A stretch of DNA of 64,000 nt. Origin: Sinonovacula constricta. Its lineage: Eukaryota > Mollusca > Bivalvia > Cardiida > Solecurtidae. Location: NCBI GenBank assembly GCA_007844125.1, contig CM017558.1, positions 31,387,197-31,451,196 of the forward strand, in the 5' to 3' direction. Position 1 is the stretch's first letter; each line of letters begins with the position of its first letter. Below, one piece after another: positions 50,386-63,537 of this stretch. A program made the translations under genes and the position numbers. The notes under the pieces are model-generated. The model did not search any database. It was given only the letters and a program-made list of their open reading frames with translations, and was not told where the DNA came from.

Positions 50386-50441
50386 AGGGTTTTGTTTATT
50401 TGTCTTGTTTAATTTATATAAACTATTATACATGTCTGCAG

Positions 50442-50565
50442 GTTCCGTCAAGTGTTCTCCAAAGATAGAGAAAAGGCAAGAACTATTTACAATAACAACT
50501 GTTCTTGCAATGGAGGATGAACAGCCAACGATTACAAGCATATTTGAAACAGTATACAATAAAAT
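50442..50565 (+). CDS. Exon 13: juxtamembrane cytoplasmic exon (frame conflict)
   Basis: Acceptor CATGTCTGCAG (ends 50441). Joined in phase 2 to the transmembrane exon it reads [20 protein letters not shown] and then meets TGA at 50518. From about 50500 another frame reads [19 protein letters not shown], a typical acidic tail with a YNKM (YxxM-like) motif, and stays open to 50611. The two frames differ by one base, suggesting a 1-nt insertion (real or assembly) or an unseen splice. The 3' end given is a guess: GT at 50566 would leave the phase 2 needed by the next exon. Juxtamembrane assignment rests on the basic residues and adjacency. Confidence 0.4.
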
Positions 50566-50757
50566 GTCTTCCTATCATAGCAATATTTTTCTTAAATATG
50601 AAGAAAGTGATTAGCTGCTCTAGTTTTCCATTTTTTCTTATTTTAAATACTGAATGCTGGGATATCAAATAGTATTTGAAAAATATATAATGAGTTACAA
50701 AGCAGTAATGTCGTCCAGTATTTATCAATTTATACATATCGACATATTTTCTTAAAG

Positions 50758-50852
50758 GCCACATATGTACGGGGAACCATTTGCAATGACGTATAGTGTA
50801 CCAATTAATGAACCAGCCTATGATACCTGTCGGGATCAAGGACGCCAAAATG
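50758..50852 (+). CDS. Exon 14: cytoplasmic tail with Tyr motifs
   Basis: Acceptor TTTTCTTAAAG (ends 50757), donor G|GTACAA after 50852, 95 nt, phase 2 in and phase 1 out. Encodes PHMYGEPFAMTYSVPINEP then AYDTCRDQGRQN. Tyr residues in MYGEP, TYSVP and AYDTC contexts are possible phosphorylation/adaptor sites. Phase 2 also matches the transmembrane exon directly, so a form skipping exon 13 would be in frame. Confidence 0.6.
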
Positions 50853-51024
50853 GTACAACTGATTTATATATACATAACATAAATAAATGTTCTTCATTCA
50901 CGCGTACAAAAATGGCTTAAATTTGCTTACTACATACTTACTACTCTGCTTACTTATTTCGTTTAAAGACGTATTGACACCGTATCATATCAGTATTTTG
51001 TACCATGTGTATATTTCTTTTCAG

Positions 51025-51068
51025 GGAATGACAGTGACCAAGAACATGTGTATGTGAATGAAATGTAG
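51025..51068 (+). CDS. Exon 15: terminal coding exon, ends in YVNEM
   Basis: Acceptor TTTCTTTTCAG (ends 51024), phase 1. Encodes NDSDQEHVYVNEM and TAG at 51066. The C-terminal pYVNE would fit the Y-x-N preference of GRB2-type SH2 domains, a family-knowledge inference. Tyr motifs across this and the previous exon suggest signalling through adaptors rather than an intrinsic kinase; no kinase domain is present in the window. Confidence 0.65.
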
Positions 51069-51221
51069 CAGCAGTGCCGTTAAAATACTATATCCCTTAC
51101 AGCTTATGTATCTTAAAAATGTACTTTATAACGAACCTTTGTTCTATACTCTTTCTTCACTTAACGATAAGTTTAAATCTTACATCAATTCCATGCAAGG
51201 GATATTATTTACTTTTTATTA

Positions 51222-51227
51222 AATAAA
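51222..51227 (+). promoter_or_regulatory. Candidate poly(A) signal AATAAA
   Basis: AATAAA lies about 155 bp after the receptor stop codon in AT-rich sequence, a plausible 3' end for the transcript. Motif is common by chance in AT-rich DNA. Confidence 0.4.
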
Positions 51228-54200
51228 TCGCAACGACCAACATCTGCGTAGAACCACCGTTGAAATGCAAGTCAAATTGAAGATCTTCCAACATTAAGCC
51301 ATTCACAAAGAATGGGCCTCAAAACCACGCGATGAGCGCTTGTTTACCTTGACACAAAGTTTTAAGTGAAACAGAAAAAAGCAAACAAAACCTGTTTACA
51401 TATTAAAGTTTACAAAAGATATACCTATACATCACAGCAAATTCACACAATTGTATTTATATATGCTTAAGCTTATATGATACTTTCTTATACATTTAAC
51501 TCTTTATCAAATAGTCGAAAGCTGTAGAAAAATGTTATCAGTGATAAACAAAAAAGATCCAAGTGTTTAGAAAAGTTATAAACGAAGGCACTAAAATATG
51601 GTATTGATACTAAATCAGTAATATTAGACGCCGATAAGAATTACATTCTTACCATGGTATGTAAACGAATATATGGCAAAGTCCAATACGATTGCAACAT
51701 ACAAAAGATCCGTCTTTCTATGTTATAGGAATACAAAAACATGTTCCGTTTGCCTTGTTTTCTCAATAGGTTAACAGAGGTGTTCCTCTAATAAATATAG
51801 ACAGCCGTTCATGCGGTTTATACCGAGTGAATTGTATGGTCATAAGTGTTTCAAATCCAGGTTACAAAAAAGGCCATTATTGGAAACTGATTTAACATAA
51901 TTTCTTCATTTAAACTTAACTTGTTTTAGAATGCTTTTTATTGTTAAAAGTGTGTGTTTGTGTATTGGGTTTATCGTTCCACCAACAGTATTAAAGTTAT
52001 CTGGAGACGGTGTCCACTTGAACCAGATATGCTTGCTGCCTTCACTGTGTATAGCATGCCATGAACACCTTTGATGAAACCACGCCCAGTCACATTATCC
52101 AGACACAAGGTCAACCAGTTGTGGAACCTCCCTTATATTTGATTTAGCGTAAGCAAGGGAGCTATACCACTACCATTTTACTACTTTGGTATGTCGCGGT
52201 CCGGGATCGAACCCGGTCTCCCATACCTGGAGCCGACGCTCTACCGATTGCGCTACCATGTCCGGTTTAAAGTGTTTGTGTTTATTAACACCTCGTCCAT
52301 CTATGTCCGCGTTATAAGAAATAACTGACAATTATAATTTGATAAGCAACGAGAGAGTCAACATTTTGGCATGACCCTGTGCAATCGTTAGGTCAGACAT
52401 TTTCAACAAGTTGGTGCGTACCCAGCAAGCGTTTACTATCACGGATACATGTTCTAGTCTCTTCTAAGAAGAAGAGCGACGGAAGTCACATACTGAATAA
52501 TAGCTCAGAAATGTGTTGTCTGTGCAGTGCAGTTTCATCCCTGTAAGCGATTTAAGGTTTGCAAAAAACGATCAAATGGTAAATCAAATGCACAAGGCGT
52601 TGGAAAGAAGGCTTCCCATGCTGAAACACTTCTTTAAAACTAATATTATTATAATATTTTATAATTGAGTATACATCGAAACAAAGTTGTACTAACATAA
52701 TGGCTAATGTAAGTGCTATCGGACGCACCAAAATACACTTAATTCAAAATGATGTTATGATTATTTGTGAAAAAATCGTTATTGAGTAGGTATGTTGAAG
52801 TCAAATTTAATTTTAAGGACTTATCATGCTGGTTTAATAAGGGAATCTCAAGACACTCTTCCTTGTTATTGATTATTGTATGAATTATTGTTAGTTTGGG
52901 CTCCGGCTTCCGTCATCTCAGGGTCCACATGTCGATTATATTTAGTATGTTTGCTACACTGCGTGCTTCCAAACAAGGCTCTTCTGTACATATATGAGGG
53001 CTAATTATTATTTCTATATAAAACTGTTTTTGAAAGTCAATTATTTTCATTATTATTATTTTGTAATTTGCTGTTTTGCGTTTTTAAATTAGTTTTGCTT
53101 CTATTTGTTAATATTAAATTGCTTAGATTTGTATTAATTTTATAGTATATACATATATTGCTGGCTGTTAACCTCAAATATATTTTGATAACGTTCAGTT
53201 AAGAAATAAAAATGTATTTTCAGTTCACTTGTAAAAATCAGCTTAAATATTTTGAAGATGGTCTGTCCTAAAAAGCTATTTGAAACGTTTTCCATCATTA
53301 CAAACATATGGAATATGTGTTCACGTTGATGGTTATGTTGCGGTGATTAACAAGAATCGAATAAGAATTTTCTTATAAACGATCGTAATACATATTAAGA
53401 CTATACTTAAATTAATCCATCAAATATTTCATTTATCGACGTTAAAGATATTTGATTTTTGCAAATATTGCAAATAGAATTCAAATTGGAAGAATGTTCG
53501 TTTATTATAAGACGTGAGTAGTTTGTTTTTTCGAAGCAATTTTTAGGTTTTAAATATATTCGGCTAATTTAATTCGTTAAAACAGGTTTCTGCAGCCTTA
53601 CACAATTTATAAGTTCAATCGTTCAAGCCTCTGGGCGATTTAAACATTAACTCCATGATAAGTTTTAACTTATATTTATTTAGCTTAAATTAAGGGCCTG
53701 AAAAGTTTCGGATTTCTACGAAGGGGAATAACGCCAAGACATTTGTAATGTTGTAGCAGGAGTTGTTTCCCTTGCGAAGCACGTTAATTTCGTTATTAAC
53801 ATCTTCACAATTCAGAACACAAGCATGCCCACTTGTGTACATAAATGCTTTAGATTACCTAAATCTTTAGTACCACATTCTGCAATTTAGAAATTGTAAG
53901 TCTTATTATTAGATGTACATTCATTCTGCCAGTACACGTATATTCATTCTGCCTGTTTAATTGTTATCAAATTGAATTTCCTTCACGTGTTTCCATGTTC
54001 TCATGTATGTTGTCAGGTGTTACGAAATAAACTTTTAATCTTTTAAACATTGGTTCTCATGTATGTTATTCATTTATCCAACGCAGTTTTTTTTCTGTTA
54101 AAATGATTGCATAACATAAAACAATATAAATTTAAGGCGTTATACTATGCAAACCTGAATATGCATAGGCATTCCTAAATCAGAGGTTGTTTTGTACAGT

Positions 54201-54339
54201 TTACTGCTTTCTCTTTTTTGTTTGTAATAACGAATGTGTCCCGTAATTGTCAAAAATGAAATATTACTCAAACCTATAAAACCCATATTGTCCATAGTTT
54301 TATGGACAGAACAGGATTGAGTTGAGGATTTAATGGCTG
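51228..54339. other. Intergenic region after the receptor gene
   Basis: One SINE (51955-52266); no open frame or exon-like segment with support was seen. Confidence 0.5.
51955..52266 (-). mobile_element. tRNA-derived SINE (-), third family
   Basis: Read on the minus strand: head GGACATGGTAGCGCAATCGG TAGAG (A box) and CCGGGTTCGATCCCGG (B box). The body ends at TCTCCAGATAACTTTAATAC ... AACCCAATACAC. Relatives at 60360-60645 and 60645-60870, with a tail-only fragment at 39627-39690. Confidence 0.7.
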
Positions 54340-55564
54340 CATTATTTGTTCGGATTCAGGCAACATTGAGAGTGACATTTGTCAGTCTTCAATGTCCGAA
54401 AGTCATAGTCAATCTACTCAAACAATGGCTGAAACACTGCTATGATGCCAGCGCCTCTAATCATCCTAATTTACGTTCCGAATCCCCATAACACGAATTT
54501 AAACAGACCCGCCTTACGATTGGAATGTCGCCATGCCATGCCTTGTCTCACAGTGCCGATGACGTTGCCTTGTTGAACCGGCGGTCATCAGTGAATAAAA
54601 CCAACATCCCTCATTTTGGCTTATCTCAAGTAACACTGCTCTGGCAAAAGTGAACATCATCTCGTCAGATTAAAGAATATGATACCCACTCTGTTTTCAA
54701 TTAAATGTAATATATTAGATGTTTGGAAATTAAAAAAAAACAAATATTCTTACTCACACTAGAGTAAAAAAGTAATATCGAATAGCAACGCTTTGCATGT
54801 ATTTGCTTAAAATAGCATTTGGATTTGTGTGTTTTCTGTTATACAGATATGCAATCATATTTATAAAAATATAGTTGTTTTCTCTAAAAGTTAAATATTC
54901 GTACTTTTTAAGGTTGTTTAAGAGCTCTTTGGAACTTAAAGTTTGGAGATTTTATTTCATGGAAATGTGTTCATAATGTAGGTGTTATACTTAAGTTTAT
55001 TATTGCATCGTAGCTTGCTTTTTTATCGTTGGACTCAAAGCTTTATATTAACTAAAGAATAAGCTCAACGAGTCAGAAAATGACAATGTTTAACCATTAC
55101 GCATATTGTGTGTTTTATGTAATAAACGTATATAAGCATCAGGAAATCAAGGTAATTCTAGTGTTTTTCCGGTTCCGAATTGTTTTCTACTTATTTACAA
55201 GGAAGGCAGAAGAAGAAGAATCCGTAAGCATTTTGGAAAGACTTTTTGAGAAAAACAATACCCCTATATAACAGAACATAACTGCTCTAGCTCACTCATT
55301 TTATGTCGTTTCTTTTGTCAAAATAGGCAGTACCACGAACGTTCTTATTCTTAAATTTTAGGAATTCTTTCAACTGGTATATACTATTTTATTAACCTCA
55401 TCAAGAGGCCACCCGCTCCACACCGTACATCAGAAATATGCGTATTGCTTACGCGGATAAATGAATGAACAAAACATAGCGAAAATACATGAAATTAAAG
55501 TTAATACATCTAATCGCACGATATTTAATTTTCAGATCAAACGGCCATCATTTTTACACCTGCT

Positions 55565-55640
55565 TTCAGCGTGGGTTCGAGTCCTGGTCGGGCAGATGAC
55601 TTAACGTGGAAATATCTTACAGGTGACCTCCTGTTTTAAA
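55565..55640 (+). mobile_element. SINE fragment in upstream block B
   Basis: GCGTGGGTTCGAGTCCTGGT (B box) and CGGGCAGATGACTTAACGTG match the fragment at 2570-2640 and the family at 10725. Confidence 0.45.
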
Positions 55641-56963
55641 ACACCTTTTATTCTTACGTGTTATATGTCTAAAAGGTATCAAAGCATATCATTTTCTGAA
55701 GTCGTTTAAAAATATGATTGTGAGAACATATGATGGCGGCTTGTTCAATGCACGGAAATGTAAAAAAAAACACCGCAATCTTACATTTTAAAACAAAGGC
55801 TTAATATTTGTTAAACAATCAAATCGTAAACGAGCGAACTAAAAAACAAGGTTTATCAAACTCTGAAATCAAACAATAATACCAGAAATTAAACTTTGAA
55901 TTGTATTTATTTTTTTTAAGATTACTAATAGTTCGAACTCACCTAAATAAAAGTAAATAAAATATAGCTCTCCAATTGAAAATGTTCAAATTTTGAGCAT
56001 ATATAACTTTATTTAGACCCCGATTGCGATCGATATTTGTTTGAGGTGGAAATCTTTCGACATTGTACGAACCATAAACACGTACAATCAACGAGCTCGT
56101 AAAAATCCGATATTCTCGCCTCATGATTATTTATAACGCATGCGCAGTTTCTTGTGAACGCAATGGCGAATGTATGCATATTGCAATAGACGATTTTTAA
56201 TCAAAAAACGTGTTTGGCTGAATCGAAGATATAGTGACAAGAAAAAAATGTGCTAGGGTAAATCTAAATCAGGAACACATTCCAGATTCAATTATAGGAC
56301 GAAACTAGAAAAAGGATTTTACGAAGCCGTCCTAGCTAGAAACGATCAGCATAGAATAAGTAGTTCAACAAAATAATTTCGGTTATTCAGTGTCTAAATA
56401 CTTGTTTCTGTATTCATACGACATTTCCAAATGGTACGTGCTTGTTTATTGTTGGACCATTACAAAACATGTATTCATTGCATGCCGATAACTGCTCACT
56501 TCGGTGACGAAAATCATTCATAAAATATTAAAGACCGTATTGAGCAATATGCAAATACTCACCACTAAACACGGCGATTATTAATAAGTTGTTAAACCTT
56601 CAAGTTACCTTATTACTGACACTTTAAAATTATTGTTTACAAATCGAATGAAATATAAAGTAAATTGGATTCATAAGCAGCATATTGTTATGATCATATT
56701 TCTGAAGCAGATACATTGATAGTTTGTTAACAAATTCCCTATTGCTAGAACTGTGTAATATATTCATATGCTAGTATTGGATAGGTCTGTTGTTTGAATT
56801 GCCATATAGACGCCACTTCTGCGCCTGTTATATTTTGCGCCATGGCCTACTGTGCAGTAGCCTGGATGTGATATTAAACGGTGGTGTATAGCAGAACCAG
56901 AGATGTGATGAATAACTGTATACTAGGGGAGAGAAGTGTAGCAATTTCAAGGGTAGTTTATTA

Positions 56964-57041
56964 ACACAGCCTCTTTAGCTCAGTTGGTAAAGCAATCAGC
57001 TAGCATTTGCGAGGTCTGTGGTTCGAATCTTGACGAGACTC
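56964..57041 (+). repeat. Degenerate tRNA-like sequence
   Basis: GCCTCTTTAGCTCAGTTGGT (A box) and GTGGTTCGAATCTTGACGAG (B box) at tRNA spacing. The acceptor stem pairs at about 5 of 7 positions and no clean anticodon stem is seen, so more likely a SINE head or tRNA pseudogene than a working tRNA. Confidence 0.45.
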
Positions 57042-58356
57042 ACAAACATACAAATCATTCCATTAATCAGCAAGAATATCGTCATTTTCATAATATTTAG
57101 AGACTTTAAACTAATTTTCATATAGGTTTACATTTATCAAGGACATGAACGCTGTAGAGGATTATCCAATATGTAAGATAAATTGATGCCGGAGAATGCA
57201 ATGCTCAATGACCAATCAAGAAAGGTTGAGATGAATTTCGTGTCAATCACTCATACTGTTTGATGATTAAATTTAGAAACCTAGATATGAGGTAATATCG
57301 TAAAATGCAAACAGCAACAGATATCAAGTTGTTTGCCGCAACTGGGACCCGAGTCTAGTCCTTCAATAAAAGATGCCATTCAATGCAACTTCACAGCTCA
57401 ACTGTCATTTTTTGCTGATTTCGAAATACATGACCGTGAGTCAAGTGGCTCATAACAATGATGTCCAACTACAGTGGTGTAGTAAGACCCATGACAAATT
57501 TCCTGGTAGAACCACTGGTGTACTGCAACCGAAATGGAATTTCAAGTTTATGTTATGCAGTATTGCCAACTAGAGAACACAAAACAGTAAATCGTTCTTA
57601 TTGGCTGAAATAATGTTCTGAAGAAGTCTTACATTGCTTTTTTATAATTTTCCTGTGATTAGTGAGTCCCTTAACTTAAATAAACGATTGTAATGCTCTT
57701 GGCATGGGATAGCATGCCATTGAGAGTGACAACTTAATTTGGGTAGATATTTTAGCTGTGATGTGTTACCGGTGGTTCTACCGAGAAAAAAGTGGTATTT
57801 TCCTACATAAGTTGCTAAAGTTGCCAATATGAACATATTGTTATTTAGTGTGCCTTTACATTTGACAAAAATAAATTTGATTACAAAACAACAACAGTTA
57901 TTGAAGTTGCTGGCTCCCAGCATTTTATTATATTTTGCATATACACTATATAAGAACAACGGGTTTAGTTTTGTCCTACTCAACTTAATGAACTGATGTA
58001 AAATATAATGGTATTTTCTTTGCAACCAATAAAGGCACATTAGTTTCTGGTACGATGGTGGTGGGATGTAAATCAACATAAAGAAAACAGCAAATTGTAT
58101 CTGCATTCATCACTGGTGAAGGCAAAATGGAAAGAAGGAAGCAGTTTGGTGTGGATGAAAATGTCATAAACAATAACAACAATGTTACATTTGTATTATT
58201 TCTTTTTTTCAATAAGCACAACCTAAAACGTGATAATAATATTAAAACAGCAGTTAAGTCGAGCCTGCAATGCACCACCCTGATTTTCACTTCCTTGCAA
58301 TGTTCTTAAAACACATATATAATTTATAATTTTAGATCTATCTTAAGAACATTTTA

Positions 58357-58465
<109 letters not shown>

Positions 58466-60359
58466 TATTTATTATCTTACATAAATCTGAAAATCAAATT
58501 CATATTTAGAATGGTATGGAATAATTTTCAAGCAATCTAAATATAAACATATACAAGACATAGAACGTTGGTACTATGGAGAAAAAATGTTTTATGTATA
58601 CTTGCAATCATTTTAATCCTCCTTAACTACCTGATTTTTAGCCTTAAACCTCATCACGACTACACGTACATTGTATGTCCATGTAGGACTCTGATTTGCC
58701 GTAACAGTTTACTTAATTAAAAAATGCTAGAAGTTACATTTTTAAAAGAAGGTTTTCAGTTGGAAAATTGTTTTAATGCATCCAGGTTACAAAGCACGAG
58801 ATTCTGACATTTCATCTTAAGTACCTGTGAACTTATACTGTCACTACATTGCTATCAAGATTTTAATTGTATAGTTTATAGGTGAATAATGTTAAGCTTT
58901 ATTTGTTGCTGTACTGTGTGATTTCAAGTTAAATTAGTAATATGTATGATATATTGTCACTGATAGTCAAGTGATCCCCATTACTTTTTTAAATTGCCAA
59001 TATTAGTACTATAAACAACCAGGAAATGATTGTAAGACATCATCTTGAGTTATGTTATAATACATATGTAAACATAAACACATAAAAACCAAAACATTTT
59101 TGAAGGAATACATGTTAACATAAACGTGTAATAAACATTAACATAGGAACTCAATATTACTATTAAACAAATTTCAACAAAACCATTGCACTAGATTCCT
59201 CTACAAAAAAAGTAAACAATATTTTCTTACTCTCAGTATAAGGCCAGTAACTTTATGACTGCGTGATACATTGGTCCATTGTTATTTTCTAAATCGTTTC
59301 ATGTTTATCAAGTCATTACTAAGGTAATGTATATTTGTGTCCCTCCAAAAAATACATAATAAATATTAAAAAAAAAACTAATACCAAGCAGGAATGCTTA
59401 AGAGGATTTGTAGAACCGATGGATGTTCGCCAAATAAACGCTAGTCCAAAAGGGCTTTTTTGCCAAAAATATGTGTTTAATTAATGTGTGACAAAGAACA
59501 AAGGGAAATAACTCCTAAACTATGGAAAAGAGAGTTATGGTCCTTGTACACTGTACTTGAAGTCAAAGTCTTCTTGATTTACAGGGTTTTGCATAATATT
59601 GCACTTCTGAAAAATCCCTTTCAGGGAAAAGTTCCTGAATTCCTGAATGATCAATGCGTTAGCATCATGCCTTCATCTGTCAAAACATCCCTTCTTCTAG
59701 GCAGAGTCTCAAAATCACTTAAACGATCAACAAAAACAAATAAACAATCTCAAAGTAAAAAATAACAAGACACATTATCTACTATGATATGCTATAATAA
59801 CAAAGGAGACGAACTAGCACATTTTCAAAGACTTTGGCATGCCATGTTCTATGATGAAACCATACGCCTACAGGGCTTTTAGTTTACAAAACTACCATAA
59901 CAAATAAATTTTCTTTCTAAAAAAACAATTACATGTCTGCATGCTGAGCTTAAATAGTACCATGTTAAAGAAACTATCAAAGTTTTGCCTCAAACAAACA
60001 GAACCACACATGGTTAAAAATCAACATTAAGATGTTTAAATTGTTGTGCAACTATTATGCCAATTGTTGTATTGTTTGTGACTGACAAATGCAAATGAAA
60101 TTTAGTAAGAAACACATGGAAAAGATAAACCGTACTTGCGTGTTGATCTAAAGCAGCTTAAAGAAGTTAATAATCATTGCAACACTTAGAGCCTCACAAA
60201 CAAACAACAACATAATATTTTGAAGGACAGTTAGTTATCATAGAGGTTATACTTTATTATACTATTTATTGTGGTTGTTCCACGCCTTGCTTTTTGGAAC
60301 ATAAACAGTACCAACGAGCAACGAAATATCAGTTATGTTTACAGACCTGACTAATTGTT

Positions 60360-60645
60360 TATAGGTTTATTGTCAAAACATTATAATTCAGTTATTTGAA
60401 GATGGTGTCCACTTAAAACAGATGTAGTGCTGCATTAACTGTGTATAGCATGCCGTTAACACCTGCACCCAACCCAGTCCAATTGTACTAATTGTCTGCC
60501 CAACCAGAATTACTTTTATATGTGCTCGGGCGTCAGCAACGGAGCTATATCATTACGATTTTTATGTCAAAGCATGGGATCTAACCCAGGGTAACCCGTA
60601 TCTGGAGCCAAACCTCTACCGTTTGCCCTACCAGGTCTGAGTCCA
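60360..60645 (-). mobile_element. tRNA-derived SINE (-), copy in block B
   Basis: Shares GTTATTTGAAGATGGTGTCC, CTGTGTATAGCATGCC and the degenerate head (GGAGCCAAACCTCTACCG) with the SINE at 51955. The counterpart in block A (about 5000-5060) keeps only the tail part. Confidence 0.6.
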
Positions 60646-60870
60646 CCATTGTAAATATAGCATTCCATGAAGATCAAACCAAGTCCCATTTTCCTGACAC
60701 CAGGCAGACCAGTTGTATAGCTATCCTTTTATTTGATTGAGCATTAGAGAGGGAGCAATACTATTATCATGTCTAATGACTTTGGTATGTAGCAGACCAT
60801 GATATGATTGAACCAGGGGTCTTCATTTCCTCGTGGCTACGATCTATCGATTGCGCTGCCAGGTCCGGTC
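60645..60870 (-). mobile_element. Second adjacent SINE copy (-), partial
   Basis: Begins within the same body (TATAGCATTCCATGAAGATC) and ends with GATTGCGCTGCCAGGTCCGG, the head of the same family; head-to-tail with the previous copy. Confidence 0.55.
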
Positions 60871-61124
60871 TAGAATAATCATACTAAAGGTAAATGCACA
60901 CAAGCAACATTTGGACAGTAAGTTTCAATTACTTTTTCTACAAAGTCATAAATTGAAAAATCCCTACCTCCCAGCTTCCATGTTTTAACAGATCAAAACT
61001 CTTTGAGCAACCTTCCAATAGTTCACCTTGAGTGTATACTCAGGTAAAATACAAATGCTCATTTGACCAACTGTAACTAAGTCAATTAAAATATCTAAGG
61101 TGAAGACATGTATGTTATCCTTAC

Positions 61125-61190
61125 CAAAGTTCCAAGATCGGTGGTCTGTGTTTCAATGATCTCCACTCCACCCTTCTGATTGACACGTAA
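61125..61190 (-). CDS. Exon-like minus-strand sequence of unknown gene
   Basis: On the minus strand, acceptor TTAATTGCAG precedes 66 nt that read LRVNQKGGVEIIETQTTDLG TL in phase 0 and end at TTG|GTAAGG, a good donor. Nearby minus-strand open stretches (GAFVMVNMMESVKGLVFLER at about 61850-61790; ELLEGCSKSFDLLKHGSWE at about 61020-60960) also look protein-like, but phases do not join cleanly. No family recognised; may be part of a gene or a pseudogene remnant. Confidence 0.3.
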
Positions 61191-62049
61191 CTGCAATTAA
61201 AATATATGGTTAGGTGTAACTTGATATATTTTTATTGAACTACTTTAGGCATGGCTTATTTCAGAGGAAAAAACAAAACACAAGTCATTTTTTGTTTATT
61301 TCAAAAGTGCGAAAAGACAATGCCTTAACAAATAAAAACATCGAACAAAATAATCGATATTCTCGATATCAGTTGCAGGCCCTTCTATGTAGGGCTCCAA
61401 AATCACTTACAATTTGGTTTGATTAGATGTATATGGTCTTTTAATACAATTCCCCCCTACGCTAGGAAGTCAACTTTGGTCATGTTCTGGCATTTTACTT
61501 TAAATAATTTACGATAAATGTTTCTACTAACTCTTGAACGGCCCGAAGAAGACTCACACATGCAAATAGATAAACTAAAACCCCAAATAATATACCTTTT
61601 CAAGTGCCTTATTTCACATTGTAACGCAGTACAACACAATACACCGGCATATATGAAGCAAGCATCCAAAATGGTGAAACAGGTGGTAGAACACAGATAG
61701 TCCCCAAAGCTCGAATACATGTGTTTTGATTTTTGATTTAAATGTGCTCTTGAATATTCTTTATTGTTTATTAGTACATTTCTCTCCAAGAACACCAACC
61801 CTTTAACTGACTCCATCATATTCACCATCACAAAAGCTCCTTCTGGCATCAAAAACAATGGTATAAACTAGTTTAACGATGGAAACTATAATTTTTTCAG
61901 CAGAGAGAAAAAATACTACATTGAGGCCAGACCTATTACCTTGACCTAACGGTTAAAACTTGATTGTAATGTCCGGAATATTAAAACTGCATTTGCATAT
62001 ATACGGGCGGCTTGGCAACTATACTAGATTGATGCGATAAAAATAAAAT

Positions 62050-62470
62050 GATATTTTCTATTGTCTTGTGTTTGAAAGCCTGACAATTAAATTTGAACGG
62101 GCATGCAATTTGTCAGAACGAACGTACATACTAGAAAAAAAGAACAGTCAATTTAGGGCCAGATAACAAAGACGTGACGAAATATTTAATGGATTTAATG
62201 ACTGTATAATGTGTTCGGAATAAGAAAACATTGTGGTTGAACTTTGTAAGGCTGCAATGTACGAGAGTCATGTCAAATTTACTCAAACAATATTCGAAAC
62301 ACTGCATATGATGACGGCTTCTAGTTATGAATCCCGAATCCTCATAACAAGCGCGGAACAGAAACCCGCTATGTGATTGGAGTGCCGCCATGGGCTGTCT
62401 AACTGTACTAATGGCATCGCTTTGTTGAACTTTCGGCCAGCAATAAATTAAAAGTGACATGACTCAGTTT
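62050..62470. repeat. Upstream block C (partial third copy)
   Basis: Matches the start of block A: AATTTGTCAG, AAAGAACAGTCAATT, TTTACTCAAACAAT, and the CGCCATG...GTTGAAC stretch before AGCAATAAAT. It lies about 1 kb upstream of the paralogous exon 1 at 63538. Confidence 0.65.
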
Positions 62471-63537
62471 GACTAATCACAATTTAGACTTGTTAAATCT
62501 TTGGAAAATAAAAGATTGAAAGAAAACTTATGTGTATTTGAGAATTTACGATTAGCGACGATACAAATATATTTACTTAAAATGCGCATATCGATGTATG
62601 TTTTCTATATCCATATATTGAAAGCACAATTATGAAAACATGCTTAAACAAAGTTTGTGGCGTTGCGATGGATTTTCCAAATAAACAAATGCATTGTAAA
62701 CTTGTCTAGAGTATTACTTTAGGTAAGGAGGGTTTTATTTAAGCAAGATGTAAGTAATTCTACAGGTTTTTAATATAAACAGTGAACAATTATAACAAAC
62801 ATGTAAGGAGTATTTGTTAATTATTTTAGCTCAAAGTCCTACGATATCGTTTCAAATGACTGACATGAAAACAATATAGTTTGTCGTGAATATATCTTAT
62901 TCTCACAAGACAATTCCGTTTGATGCTTCATACATGCAATGGCTTGATTTTTAGTGGGATCATGTCGCGTTACACCTTGAAATTGATTCTTCTAGTCTAC
63001 CATCAATGCATATGACGCTGTAATCATACATTGTCAAAGATTTTCCTTTTAAAAAAGTGGCTGAACGTTACTATCTTGACTATCATTGAGTGTGTGTTAT
63101 ATATACAAAAAATAGCAGTGTTTACCATTGTTTACTCATTTCGACGTAGAGTTAAGTCACTTTACTCTCTGTCGCTGCATTTGTTTGCTTCATATTAGAA
63201 CACTTCAACCATTTAGGGCTCATTCTTAATCTGTTTACTTTTGTAAATATAAAACAATGTATTCAAATACTGAAATCAAATTATCAAAACACAACACAAT
63301 AAAAAAGGAAGTAAAAAGCTATTAAAAATTAATGATACAATTAACACTATCGACAACAAGTGGTCGCGGACTGAGAACAAAAGTTTCCGGCTTCAGTTGT
63401 CTCTTTAACTTTAAGAAAGACAATGGCTATATCTATCCTTGTTTTTTATCTATATTCATTGTGTTCGTCTTACAACAAGCTGAATTTAAGTTAAGCTTTG
63501 AATGTTATTGTGCTCATTTGTAACGTTAACGTCTGAA

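Noticed and set aside
56964..57041. Functional tRNA gene
   Set aside because: A and B boxes are present but the acceptor and anticodon stems are poor and it lies inside an insertion; treated as SINE/tRNA-like.
57642..58106. 154-codon minus-strand frame
   Set aside because: Longest non-repeat frame, but composition is like translated AT-rich DNA, it spans the boundary of an insertion, and the colinear part of block A has no matching frame.
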